DNA of 6,061 nt from Candidatus Omnitrophota bacterium (lineage in GTDB: Bacteria; Omnitrophota; Gorgyraeia; Tantalellales; Tantalellaceae). Under the pieces are notes generated by a model. That model saw only the letters and a list, made by a program, of their open reading frames with translations, ran no database searches and was not told the origin of the DNA. The stretch is from assembly GCA_030617085.1 (NCBI GenBank), contig JAUWWB010000069.1, positions 1-6,061 on the forward strand. Reading direction: 5' to 3'. Of this stretch, positions 1 to 5,574 are shown piece after piece; within the stretch, counting starts at the first letter, position 1, and each line of letters starts with the position of its first letter. A program made the translations under genes and the position numbers.

Positions 1-732
1 AGTTTCAAGGAAATAAACAAGAATGCTACAAATTTGCGGATTTTAAAAGGGATAAGGCTTGCCTGGACAAAGATGAAGGTTATAGAGAAGTTCGAAAGTA
101 AAGTTCGAAAATTAAGCGCCTGGGAGACGGAGGCCGGTATAACCAGGAGACTGTATCAGGAATTCTTAAGCTCCTGCGACCGCGCTAACTCCATGGGCCA
201 AATAAAAAGAGTGAAAAAAGAATTTCAGGACAGGTTCTCTCGCCTTGAAAAGAAACCCGGTCTCAGGCCCCTTAAGGTGGGTATTGTTGGTGAGTTATAC
301 ATAATCATGGAGCCATACAGCAACCTGGATATAGAGAGACGATTGAACGAGTTGGGGGTTGAGGTAATCAGGCCACTCTGTTTAAGCCAGATTTTAAAAG
401 AAATGCTGCCGTGGTCGCCGAGAAAGACCACCTTTAGAAGGATAGCCAAACCTTATTTGCGGTATGAGTGCGGCGCCCACGCGAATGTCTCAGTTGCTGA
501 GACGATTATTTTTGCGCGCGAGGGTTTAGACGGCGTCATCCACGTCAAACCTCATGCCTGTATGCCTGAAGTTACGGCGATGAGCGCTCTTTACGGGGTG
601 AGTAAGGATTATAATATACCCGTGTTATTTTTTTCCTTTGATGAACATGCTTCCCCGGTTGGAATGAATACGCGGCTTGAGGCATTCGTGGAATTACTTG
701 AAAGAAGGAGGGAAAAATGCATCTCGGTATAG
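1..732 (+). CDS. 2-hydroxyacyl-CoA dehydratase-like / activase-related protein (COG3581 type), 5' partial
   Basis: The reading frame is open from base 1 to the TAG at 730-732, so the gene begins upstream. A TTG at 34 is the first possible start in the window, but nothing suggests it is used. The 243 visible residues match the C-terminal half of the COG3581 family, related to the HgdB/BcrC-like subunits of 2-hydroxyacyl-CoA dehydratases. Recognisable parts are KVGIVGELY (about residues 92-100), a PYSNLDIERRLNELGVEV block just after it, the ETIIFAREGLDGVIH block, HACMPE with a conserved Cys (about 187), and MNTRLEAF near the end. Cysteines at about 157 and 187 are candidate iron-sulfur ligands. 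Family members are roughly 350 residues, so about the first third may be missing. The next gene starts inside it and encodes the ATPase activase, its usual partner. In many bacteria both are fused with a DUF2229 module into one protein of about 1400 residues. The exact substrate is unknown. Confidence 0.85.
   Translation, partial: SFKEINKNATNLRILKGIRLAWTKMKVIEKFESKVRKLSAWETEAGITRRLYQEFLSSCDRANSMGQIKRVKKEFQDRFSRLEKKPGLRPLKVGIVGELYIIMEPYSNLDIERRLNELGVEVIRPLCLSQILKEMLPWSPRKTTFRRIAKPYLRYECGAHANVSVAETIIFAREGLDGVIHVKPHACMPEVTAMSALYGVSKDYNIPVLFFSFDEHASPVGMNTRLEAFVELLERRREKCISV
705..711 (+). promoter_or_regulatory. Shine-Dalgarno for the activase, inside the upstream gene
   Basis: AAGGAGG lies 5 nt before the ATG at 717 and within the last codons of the upstream gene. 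With the 16-nt gene overlap this points to translational coupling, giving the two partner proteins in matched amounts. It also fixes the activase start. Confidence 0.85.
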
Positions 733-1697
733 ATGTCGGGTCCGTAAGCGCGAATTTTGCGGTTATTGACGAGGATAAAAAGGTAGTCGATTCTTTTTCC
801 ATTCGCACGGAAGGCAATCCTATCTTTGCGGTAAAGAGAGGCATAAAGACGGTCCAGCAGAGGTTATCAGATCAAGCGAAGATAGAAGGTGTGGGAACCA
901 CCGGCAGCGCCCGGCACCTGGTAGGTATTTTGGTCAATACCGACGTGGTGAAAAATGAGATCATCGCGCATGCTTTAGGCACCTTAAATTTCGCACCGGA
1001 CATCAAAACCATTATTGAGATAGGCGGGCAAGACTCAAAGATGATAATTGTAAGGGATGGGATCCCGGTGGATTTTAGCATGAACACGGTTTGCGCCGCT
1101 GGAACAGGATCATTTTTAGACCATCAGGCGCAGCGTTTGGGGATCCCGATCGAGGAATTTGGCGATTACGCCTTAAGGATGAAGACAAAAGTCAATATCG
1201 CGGGCAGGTGCGCGGTCTTCGCTGAATCAGATATGGTTCACAAACAACAAATCGGGTTTAGTAAAGAGGATATTATCAATGGCCTCTGCGAGGCTATCGT
1301 GAGGAATTATCTGAATAATGTAGGTAAAGGAAAGGAGATTTTATCTCCTGTAGTGTTCCAGGGCGGAGTGGCGGCAAACAAAGGTGTGGTCAAGGCTTTT
1401 AAAAAAGAATTAGGCATGGAGGTTGCCGTGCCTGAATATCACGAGGTAATGGGCGCGATAGGCGCCGCGATCGTGGCTATGGAGAAGAGCGAACAGGCCA
1501 AACCCAGGGTTAACTTTGATTTCAATATGGCGGATATCGACTTTAGGACAAGGTCATTTGAGTGCAATGAATGTCCAAATCATTGTGAAGTAGTAGAGGT
1601 ATTAAAAACGGATGAGGTTATCGATAGATCCGGTTCACGATGTAGAAGGTGGGAGGTCTCAAATGCCAATATCAAAGAAGGTGTCATCAAGGTTTGA
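717..1697 (+). CDS. Acyl-CoA dehydratase activase (BcrA/BadF/BzdQ/HgdC family, COG1924)
   Basis: This 326-residue ASKHA-fold ATPase is predicted to be a homodimer holding one [4Fe-4S] cluster. By family knowledge it couples ATP hydrolysis to transfer of a low-potential electron into a 2-hydroxyacyl-CoA dehydratase or related reductase. Visible motifs are the phosphate-binding GIDVGS (4-9), GTTGSAR (60-66), IGGQDSK (102-108), NTVCAAGTGSF (123-133), GRCAVFAESD (163-172) and VFQGGVAANKG (213-223). Cys126 and Cys165 match the two cluster ligands known in HgdC. The tail after about residue 265 is an extension with C283-x2-C286-x3-C290 and C309, a possible second metal site. A similar segment links the activase to DUF2229 in fused family members. 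The ATG at 717 is supported by a strong Shine-Dalgarno. The gene overlaps its partner by 16 nt, and the next gene follows after 36 bp. Its G+C is lower than that of later genes. Confidence 0.93.
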   Translation: MHLGIDVGSVSANFAVIDEDKKVVDSFSIRTEGNPIFAVKRGIKTVQQRLSDQAKIEGVGTTGSARHLVGILVNTDVVKNEIIAHALGTLNFAPDIKTIIEIGGQDSKMIIVRDGIPVDFSMNTVCAAGTGSFLDHQAQRLGIPIEEFGDYALRMKTKVNIAGRCAVFAESDMVHKQQIGFSKEDIINGLCEAIVRNYLNNVGKGKEILSPVVFQGGVAANKGVVKAFKKELGMEVAVPEYHEVMGAIGAAIVAMEKSEQAKPRVNFDFNMADIDFRTRSFECNECPNHCEVVEVLKTDEVIDRSGSRCRRWEVSNANIKEGVIKV

Positions 1698-1733
1698 CCC
1701 GGGAGATGAGAGCGGACGACGAAAGGGGGAAAG

Positions 1734-1937
1734 ATGAGGGAAGAAACGAAGAAGGCGAAACAGGAATATTTGAACGCGATCACCGAGTACCGTGAATATA
1801 AGGAAAGGGCTCTTCACAGCGGATCCGTTGAGACGCTGTCGGACGAAACGCTTTTCACGCTTGTGGAACTCGCTGAAAAAGTGGCGGGCGCCGGGAGAAG
1901 GTATAAAGCGCTGCGTGACGAGGAAAAACGCGCATAA
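1734..1937 (+). CDS. Small hypothetical protein, 67 residues, helical and charged
   Basis: I do not recognise this protein. It starts at an ATG preceded by a purine-rich AAAGGGGGA (1722-1730), a usable ribosome binding site, and ends at TAA (1935-1937). The product is dominated by Glu, Lys, Arg and Ala with no Cys, Pro or Trp. It reads as two amphipathic helices: about residues 2-30, then 36-67, separated by a Gly/Ser/Thr patch. There is no signal peptide or membrane segment, so it is probably cytoplasmic. It sits 36 bp after the activase and 14 bp before the flavin reductase-like gene, on the same strand and with no visible terminator or promoter between, so co-transcription is likely. Its codon use is GC-rich like the downstream genes. 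It could be a small adaptor or coiled-coil partner, but no function can be assigned. It is probably a real gene because of its RBS, spacing and codon use. Confidence 0.65.
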   Translation: MREETKKAKQEYLNAITEYREYKERALHSGSVETLSDETLFTLVELAEKVAGAGRRYKALRDEEKRA

Positions 1938-1951
1938 GTAGAGGTGCGCGC

Positions 1952-2497
1952 ATGGAAATAAAGGCCGAAGAATATACGAAGATCATTCCCCCGCCGCCTG
2001 TCGTTCTGGTTTCAACGTTGCATGGTAACGTCAAGAACCTGGCTCCCTTCGGGATGAACATGCCGGTTTCATTCCACCCACCGTTATACGCTGTCGGAGT
2101 TGCCGGTTCGAGAGACACTTACAGGAATGTTACGGAGACGGGGGAGTTTGTTGTAGCCGTTCCGGGCCCCGAACTGCTGGAGGCGATCAATATAACGGCG
2201 GAATCTTTTCCCGGAGAGGTCAGCGAGTTCGAAAAAGCGGGGCTCACCCCTGTAGAGAGCGCAATGGTGAGGCCTTTCGGGGTAAAGGAATGTCAGTCCA
2301 ATTTTGAGTGTAAACTCGAATGGGTCAAGCAGGCGGGAGACCATTACGTGGTTGTCGGAAGGGTCGTGGCGGCGCGGGTTGACGATAGGATATATACGGA
2401 GGATATGTCGAGGCTGATGATCGATCCCGTCTATCATGTCGCGTCCCGGAAAGCCGAGTACGCGGGAAAAGGGCGGCCATTGGACCAGCGAGCCTGA
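1952..2497 (+). CDS. Flavin reductase-like, FMN-binding split-barrel protein
   Basis: This 181-residue protein fits the flavin reductase-like domain (PF01613, COG1853). The family binds FMN in a split beta-barrel and acts as NAD(P)H:flavin oxidoreductase or as a small electron-transfer flavoprotein. Supporting features are the N-terminal PPPPVVLVSTLHG run (about 13-25), NLAPFG (29-34) for flavin contact, DTYRNVTETGEFVVAV (55-70), the SEFEKAGLTP segment (91-100) and the late strand HYVVVGRVV (131-139). The length is typical for the family. The start is an ATG 14 bp after the previous stop, with a weak GAGG at 1941-1944. The gene is last in its unit, and its stop codon lies in the left arm of the terminator. 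Lying downstream of an activase, it could take part in the same anaerobic redox chain, but many such proteins have unknown partners. No signal peptide is seen, so it is likely cytoplasmic. Confidence 0.88.
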   Translation: MEIKAEEYTKIIPPPPVVLVSTLHGNVKNLAPFGMNMPVSFHPPLYAVGVAGSRDTYRNVTETGEFVVAVPGPELLEAINITAESFPGEVSEFEKAGLTPVESAMVRPFGVKECQSNFECKLEWVKQAGDHYVVVGRVVAARVDDRIYTEDMSRLMIDPVYHVASRKAEYAGKGRPLDQRA

Positions 2498-2520
2498 CCC
2501 CTCAGGCTCGCACTTGTTTT
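2488..2520 (+). terminator. Intrinsic terminator overlapping the flavin reductase stop codon
   Basis: A perfect 10-bp stem, GCGAGCCTGA at 2488-2497 and its complement at 2502-2511, closes a CCCC loop. A T-rich tail (ACTTGTTTT) follows. The left arm contains the last codons and the TGA of the upstream gene. Confidence 0.88.
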
Positions 2521-2546
2521 GATATTCTCGCGCAATCGGGTATACT
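2519..2546 (+). promoter_or_regulatory. Sigma70-like promoter for the pilin-like operon
   Basis: TTGATA (2519-2524) and TATACT (2541-2546) each match the consensus at five of six positions and are separated by 16 bp. Transcription would begin near 2553, leaving a leader of about 60 nt before the ATG at 2612. The site lies directly behind the terminator of the preceding unit, where a new promoter is expected. This rests on pattern only. Confidence 0.65.
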
Positions 2547-2600
2547 TGTGGGGTAATTGCGGCGGGGCACGGAACTCTGATTATTTTTGTTGCGCGCATT

Positions 2601-2606
2601 GGAAGG
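2601..2606 (+). promoter_or_regulatory. Ribosome binding site that sets the first pilin start
   Basis: GGAAGG lies 5 nt before the ATG at 2612. This start gives a short prepilin leader of ten residues. An upstream in-frame TTG at 2519 would put 31 extra residues before that leader and would lie inside the promoter, so it is rejected. Confidence 0.75.
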
Positions 2607-2611
2607 TAAAA

Positions 2612-3007
2612 ATGTTTTTCAGACCCGGAAACAACAGCGGCATAACTTTTATTGAGACGCTCATAGCCGTTCTGTTATTGACCCTGATGGTGGGCAGCGT
2701 CCTGGCCGTCTTTGTGCTGGGAAGCGTGAGCGTCAATAACTCCAAGCATAGGGCCGCGGCGAGGAACATTTTGCGCGCTCAGATGGAGACGGTAAAAAAT
2801 ACCCCTTACGCGGATATTGCCTCAAGCGGGCCGGCCGGCGTCACCATAGACGCAAGCGATAACTTGACCGGAGAAAGGGCGATCGCGGTAGCGGATCATA
2901 ACGGTTATAAAGAGATCAGCATTACATTGTCCTGGACCGAAGTCGGCCTGGGCGGCAGGACCGTAAATGAGGTGCTGGTGACCTACATGACAAGATGGAG
3001 TCTTTAG
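2612..3007 (+). CDS. Type IV prepilin-like minor pilin (PilV/GspI type)
   Basis: The protein has 131 residues. It opens with a ten-residue leader ending in Gly10, followed by ITFIE, which fits the prepilin peptidase cleavage and methylation motif (PF07963). Glu15 is the conserved +5 residue. Residues about 11-39 form the hydrophobic N-terminal helix, followed by a polar continuation (NNSKHRAAARNILRAQME, 42-59) like that of PilV and GspI proteins. The C-terminal part is a small beta-rich globular domain with no cysteines. It would be cleaved by a PilD-type peptidase, held in the inner membrane and assembled near the tip of a pilus or pseudopilus. It is the first gene behind the 2519 promoter, and a second prepilin gene follows 15 bp later. 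Its leader shares RPGN with that of the next protein. It is clearly a prepilin-like protein, but whether it belongs to a type IV pilus or a type II secretion system cannot be told here. Confidence 0.88.
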   Translation: MFFRPGNNSGITFIETLIAVLLLTLMVGSVLAVFVLGSVSVNNSKHRAAARNILRAQMETVKNTPYADIASSGPAGVTIDASDNLTGERAIAVADHNGYKEISITLSWTEVGLGGRTVNEVLVTYMTRWSL

Positions 3008-3022
3008 CCATAGAGTGTGAAG

Positions 3023-3520
3023 ATGAGCATCCTTAGACCAGGTAATGCCGAAAGAGGGTTTACCCTTACGGAACTTCTGATAGCCTCGGTTATCATGATG
3101 CTTATCATTGCCGGAGCCGCCAGCGTCTATTTTACATCCTATAAGAGCTGGCGCAGATCGATCGTCGTGGCGTCTCTTCAGCGGGACGGCGGTCTGGCCA
3201 TGGAAGAGATGGTGCGCGGGGTAGGCGGGGAAAACGGGATAAGGGAAGCGGAGAGCGTGTCGCTGCCCGATGTCAATACCATCCGGTATACGAGCGGCAT
3301 AGACGGCCTGGAGAGAGGTTTTTACCTGAGCGACAGCAATATCATGCACGATCCGGACACCTCAGCGTCCGGTGACGAGTTTATTATCGCGGAGAACGTC
3401 AGTTCCCTGACATTTTCGACGTATTACAGCATGGTCACGATCAATTTGGGCATCCAGGGTCAGGTAAACGGCGAGTCATTGGATATGGCTTTCGAGACGG
3501 GAGTTACAATTAGAAACTAG
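3023..3520 (+). CDS. Type IV prepilin-like minor pilin (PilW/GspJ type)
   Basis: From the ATG at 3023 the protein has 165 residues. The twelve-residue leader ends in Gly12, followed by FTLTELLIA, a near-ideal prepilin cleavage site with Glu17 at +5. A hydrophobic helix spans about 13-36. The following stretch, FTSYKSWRRS (37-46) and LQRDGGLAMEEMVR (52-65), resembles PilW and GspJ proteins. The rest is a beta-rich globular domain without cysteines. An in-frame GTG at 3017 is an alternative start adding two residues; the ATG is preferred because a GAG at 3013-3015 is well placed before it. The gene follows the PilV-like gene closely and precedes a PilX-like gene, the order seen in known minor-pilin operons. 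The predicted role is in a tip or initiation complex of a type IV pilus or type II pseudopilus in the inner membrane and periplasm. Confidence 0.88.
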   Translation: MSILRPGNAERGFTLTELLIASVIMMLIIAGAASVYFTSYKSWRRSIVVASLQRDGGLAMEEMVRGVGGENGIREAESVSLPDVNTIRYTSGIDGLERGFYLSDSNIMHDPDTSASGDEFIIAENVSSLTFSTYYSMVTINLGIQGQVNGESLDMAFETGVTIRN

Positions 3521-3541
3521 CGGTTCTCCCGAGGCAGGTTG

Positions 3542-3557
3542 TTCATGGGCTCATGAA
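3542..3557. repeat. Near-perfect 16-nt palindrome between pilin-like genes
   Basis: TTCATGGGCTCATGAA reads as its own complement except for one G/T position in the centre. It lies in the 55-bp gap before the PilX-like gene. It could be an operator, a small RNA hairpin or chance. No T run follows, so it is not an intrinsic terminator. Confidence 0.35.
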
Positions 3558-3575
3558 GCCGAAGCATACAGGGGT

Positions 3576-4529
3576 ATGAAAAGTATGGATAAAAAGGGGA
3601 TGGTCCTGGGCCTGGTGCTGGTTTTCATGTTCCTGCTGGTCGCGATAGCGACGGGCTTTGTAACTTTGGCCAACAACGAGGTCAGAGTGGCCAGAAAACA
3701 GCGAGACTCCCTCAAAGCGTTCTTTCTGGCCGAGGCAGCGGTAGAGAAAGCCCTTTTTGAGCTTCACGCGGACGCGGATTATTCCGGGGAGCTGAATGTG
3801 TCTTTAGGGGATGGCGTGTACGATGTCGCTATAGCGGACCTCAGCACGGAGGATATTTCAAGAAAGCGGATAGACGGGACAGGGTATGTGCCCGGCAAGA
3901 CATCTCCGCGTGCGCAGAGGCAGATCCGCGTTATCGCCGAAAAACCCGATGCCATTTTTAATCTTGGCGGGGCCCTTACAAGTGGAGGGGACGTAGAGAT
4001 TAAGGGTGATGCTGTCATTGAAGGGTATGGAGAAATGGCCGTTTCAGTTCCAACCGGATTTTCGGTATCTGACCAAACGGATAATATCCCGGAAGACAAG
4101 ATAAACACTAACGGGCAAGTTCCGACTTTTGAAGGAATTTTTGGAATAACGGAAGAGCAAATGGAGCGGATAGCCGATATATATGTGCACGTGGGCGCCC
4201 CTCCTCCTAACGAGCCGTGGAATCCATCGGGGATCACATGGATCCAGGGCGGCGCAAAGTTTACGAAGAACGACTGGCACGGTGAAGGTGTCCTTATCGT
4301 GGAGGGGAACCTTGATATAACCGGAGGACAATTCGATGGCGTGATCTATGTCCTGGGCGGCAGTGTTGTTGATACTGAACTGACGGGGAATATCAACATT
4401 AAAGGCGCTCTTGTTACGGAGGGCGCGATAACCTTCAAGGGGACTTCGGACCTGGAGTACTACCAGGAGAAAATAGACGCGGCGGAGGCGTTGTTTCCCT
4501 ACGAGATAGTATCCTGGGAAGAGACTTAG
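3576..4529 (+). CDS. PilX-like minor pilin with C-terminal beta-repeat domain
   Basis: This 317-residue protein resembles the PilX N-terminal family (PF14341). Gly8 is followed by a hydrophobic helix (about 9-31), then the LANNEVRVARKQRD stretch (31-44) and the typical FFLAEAAVEKAL motif (49-60). The residue at +5 after Gly8 is Leu13 instead of the Glu of ordinary pilins, as is common in PilX- and GspK-like proteins. The large C-terminal part has short strands rich in Gly, Ile and Val (about 128-150 and 236-291, for example GVLIVEGNLDITGG), like the beta-solenoid DUF7305-type region of such proteins. It probably sits at the pilus tip or pseudopilus cap. The start is uncertain: AGGGG at 3570-3574 is only 1 nt from the ATG at 3576 but 10 nt from an in-frame ATG at 3585. 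The mature protein is the same if cleavage follows Gly8. A stretch near 4020-4140 is poorer in G+C than the rest. Confidence 0.82.
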   Translation: MKSMDKKGMVLGLVLVFMFLLVAIATGFVTLANNEVRVARKQRDSLKAFFLAEAAVEKALFELHADADYSGELNVSLGDGVYDVAIADLSTEDISRKRIDGTGYVPGKTSPRAQRQIRVIAEKPDAIFNLGGALTSGGDVEIKGDAVIEGYGEMAVSVPTGFSVSDQTDNIPEDKINTNGQVPTFEGIFGITEEQMERIADIYVHVGAPPPNEPWNPSGITWIQGGAKFTKNDWHGEGVLIVEGNLDITGGQFDGVIYVLGGSVVDTELTGNINIKGALVTEGAITFKGTSDLEYYQEKIDAAEALFPYEIVSWEET

Positions 4530-4587
4530 GGCCAAACAGGCGGGCAATTCCGCCGGAGGGGTTGTGGAAGAATAACAAAACATGGTA

Positions 4588-4594
4588 GGGGAGG
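4588..4594 (+). promoter_or_regulatory. Strong ribosome binding site of the AsmA-like gene
   Basis: GGGGAGG lies 7 nt before the ATG at 4602. It selects that start over the out-of-frame ATG at 4582. Confidence 0.75.
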
Positions 4595-4601
4595 ATCCGA
4601 G

Positions 4602-5441
4602 ATGGGGAAAAAACTGATCTTTTTAGTGGTTCTGGTCCTGGCGGCGGCTTTGGCCCTGGGCCTTGCCAAGGATATGATCGCCAGGGTGGCGGTCGAGAAG
4701 GGCGTGGAAGTCGTAACGGGGCTTCCTTTGAAAATGAAAAGTTTGAATGTGGGGCTGGTCAATACCGTTGTAGGGATAAAAGATCTCAGGCTTTTCAACC
4801 CGGAAGGGTACAGGGACAGGGTCATGCTGAACATGCCGGAGATCTACGTTAATTATGATCTGCCTGCCATCATTAAAGGCAAAATACATCTGGAGGAGGT
4901 GCGCATAGACCTCAAGGAATTTGTCGTGGTGAAGAATGAAAAGGGCGAGCTCAACCTGGACGCCCTGAAAGCCGTCCAGGCCCAGAAAGAAGGGAAAAAG
5001 CCGGAGGAGAAAGAAAAAGGGAAGGCGCCCGAAATACAGATAGACAGCCTCCGGCTGAAAATAGGGAAAGTCCTGTATAAAGACTATTCGGCCGGTGGGG
5101 CGCCGTCAGTGCGGGAGTTTGATATTAATCTTGACGAAAAATATCAGAACATAAACGACCTCAACAAGCTTGTCAGCCTGATCGTGGTCAAAGCTCTCAT
5201 GAACACGACGATAGCTAAGCTCACCGATTTTGATCTGAGGGGGCTTGAGGGCACGATCGGCGATACGCTCGCGACGGCGGAGAGGCTTGCCGGAGTCGTC
5301 GGCGGGGAGGTCGGCCAGGCGGTAACAACGACTACCCGGGAGGCCCGTGAGGCCGTCAAGACGACCGTGGAGACCCTGAAGAAAACGACGGAAGGACTGG
5401 AGAAAGTGATCAAGCTTCCTTTCGGCGCGAAGGAAGAATGA
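4602..5441 (+). CDS. Short AsmA-like protein, inner-membrane anchored
   Basis: The protein has 279 residues. Residues 1-22 form a signal anchor (two Lys, then a Leu/Val/Ala-rich helix). The body resembles AsmA-family proteins: GLPLKMKSLNVGLVNTVVG (40-58), strands such as DLRLFNPEGY (61-70), and LEEVRIDLKEFVV followed by GELNLDAL (98-122). A Lys/Glu linker (about 129-141) leads to a second strand repeat, IQIDSLRLKIGKVLYKDY (145-162). The last part (about 222-270) is a run of amphipathic helix rich in Thr, Val, Glu and Lys. AsmA-family proteins are often 500 residues or more, so this one is short. They are envelope proteins linked to lipid transport or outer membrane assembly; this one would face the periplasm. 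It lies 72 bp after the PilX-like gene and before a terminator, so it may share the pilin transcript. A role in pilus assembly is only inference. Confidence 0.75.
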   Translation: MGKKLIFLVVLVLAAALALGLAKDMIARVAVEKGVEVVTGLPLKMKSLNVGLVNTVVGIKDLRLFNPEGYRDRVMLNMPEIYVNYDLPAIIKGKIHLEEVRIDLKEFVVVKNEKGELNLDALKAVQAQKEGKKPEEKEKGKAPEIQIDSLRLKIGKVLYKDYSAGGAPSVREFDINLDEKYQNINDLNKLVSLIVVKALMNTTIAKLTDFDLRGLEGTIGDTLATAERLAGVVGGEVGQAVTTTTREAREAVKTTVETLKKTTEGLEKVIKLPFGAKEE

Positions 5442-5457
5442 TCGCATTAGCGAACAA

Positions 5458-5508
5458 AAAAGGGGCAGACCTTAACGTAAATGTCAGGGTCTGCCCCTTT
5501 TCTTTCGG
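5458..5508. terminator. Strong hairpin terminator, probably bidirectional
   Basis: A perfect 14-bp stem pairs 5458-5471 with 5488-5501, around a 16-nt loop. The arms carry AAAA on the left and TTTT on the right, with further T-rich sequence to about 5506, so RNA from either strand would end in a U run. It lies 16 bp after the AsmA-like stop. The GGGGCAGACC arm recalls REP-type repeats in other genomes, but only one copy is in this window. Confidence 0.85.
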
Positions 5509-5574
5509 ATAGTCCTTGATCACTCAATTAAATAGCGGATGGTGAGTAGTGACCACAAAAAGTAGAGAGCCATC

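Noticed and set aside
34..36. TTG as the start of the first gene
   Set aside because: The frame is open to base 1, no ribosome binding site precedes it, and the protein family extends further upstream.
1698..1733. Transcription signal between activase and small protein gene
   Set aside because: The 36-bp gap shows only a purine-rich ribosome binding site, with no hairpin and no promoter pattern.
2084..2599. 171-codon open frame on the minus strand
   Set aside because: It lies opposite the flavin reductase-like gene, crosses the terminator, has no recognisable motif, and is a by-product of GC-rich coding sequence.
2519..2611. N-terminal extension of the first pilin from a TTG at 2519
   Set aside because: It would overlap the promoter and put 31 more residues before a normal leader; the ATG at 2612 has a good ribosome binding site.
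4539..4554. GGCGG/CCGCC hairpin before the AsmA-like gene as a terminator
   Set aside because: The stem is only five base pairs and is followed by GGAGGGG, not by a T run.
4044..4583. 179-codon open frame on the minus strand
   Set aside because: It is antisense to the PilX-like gene, whose motifs and repeat strands are clear; the minus-strand product has no domain I can recognise.
5516..5545. Possible promoter (TTGATC and TTAAAT) before the chagasin-like gene
   Set aside because: The two boxes are only about 5 bp apart, and no good -10 box lies at the proper distance.
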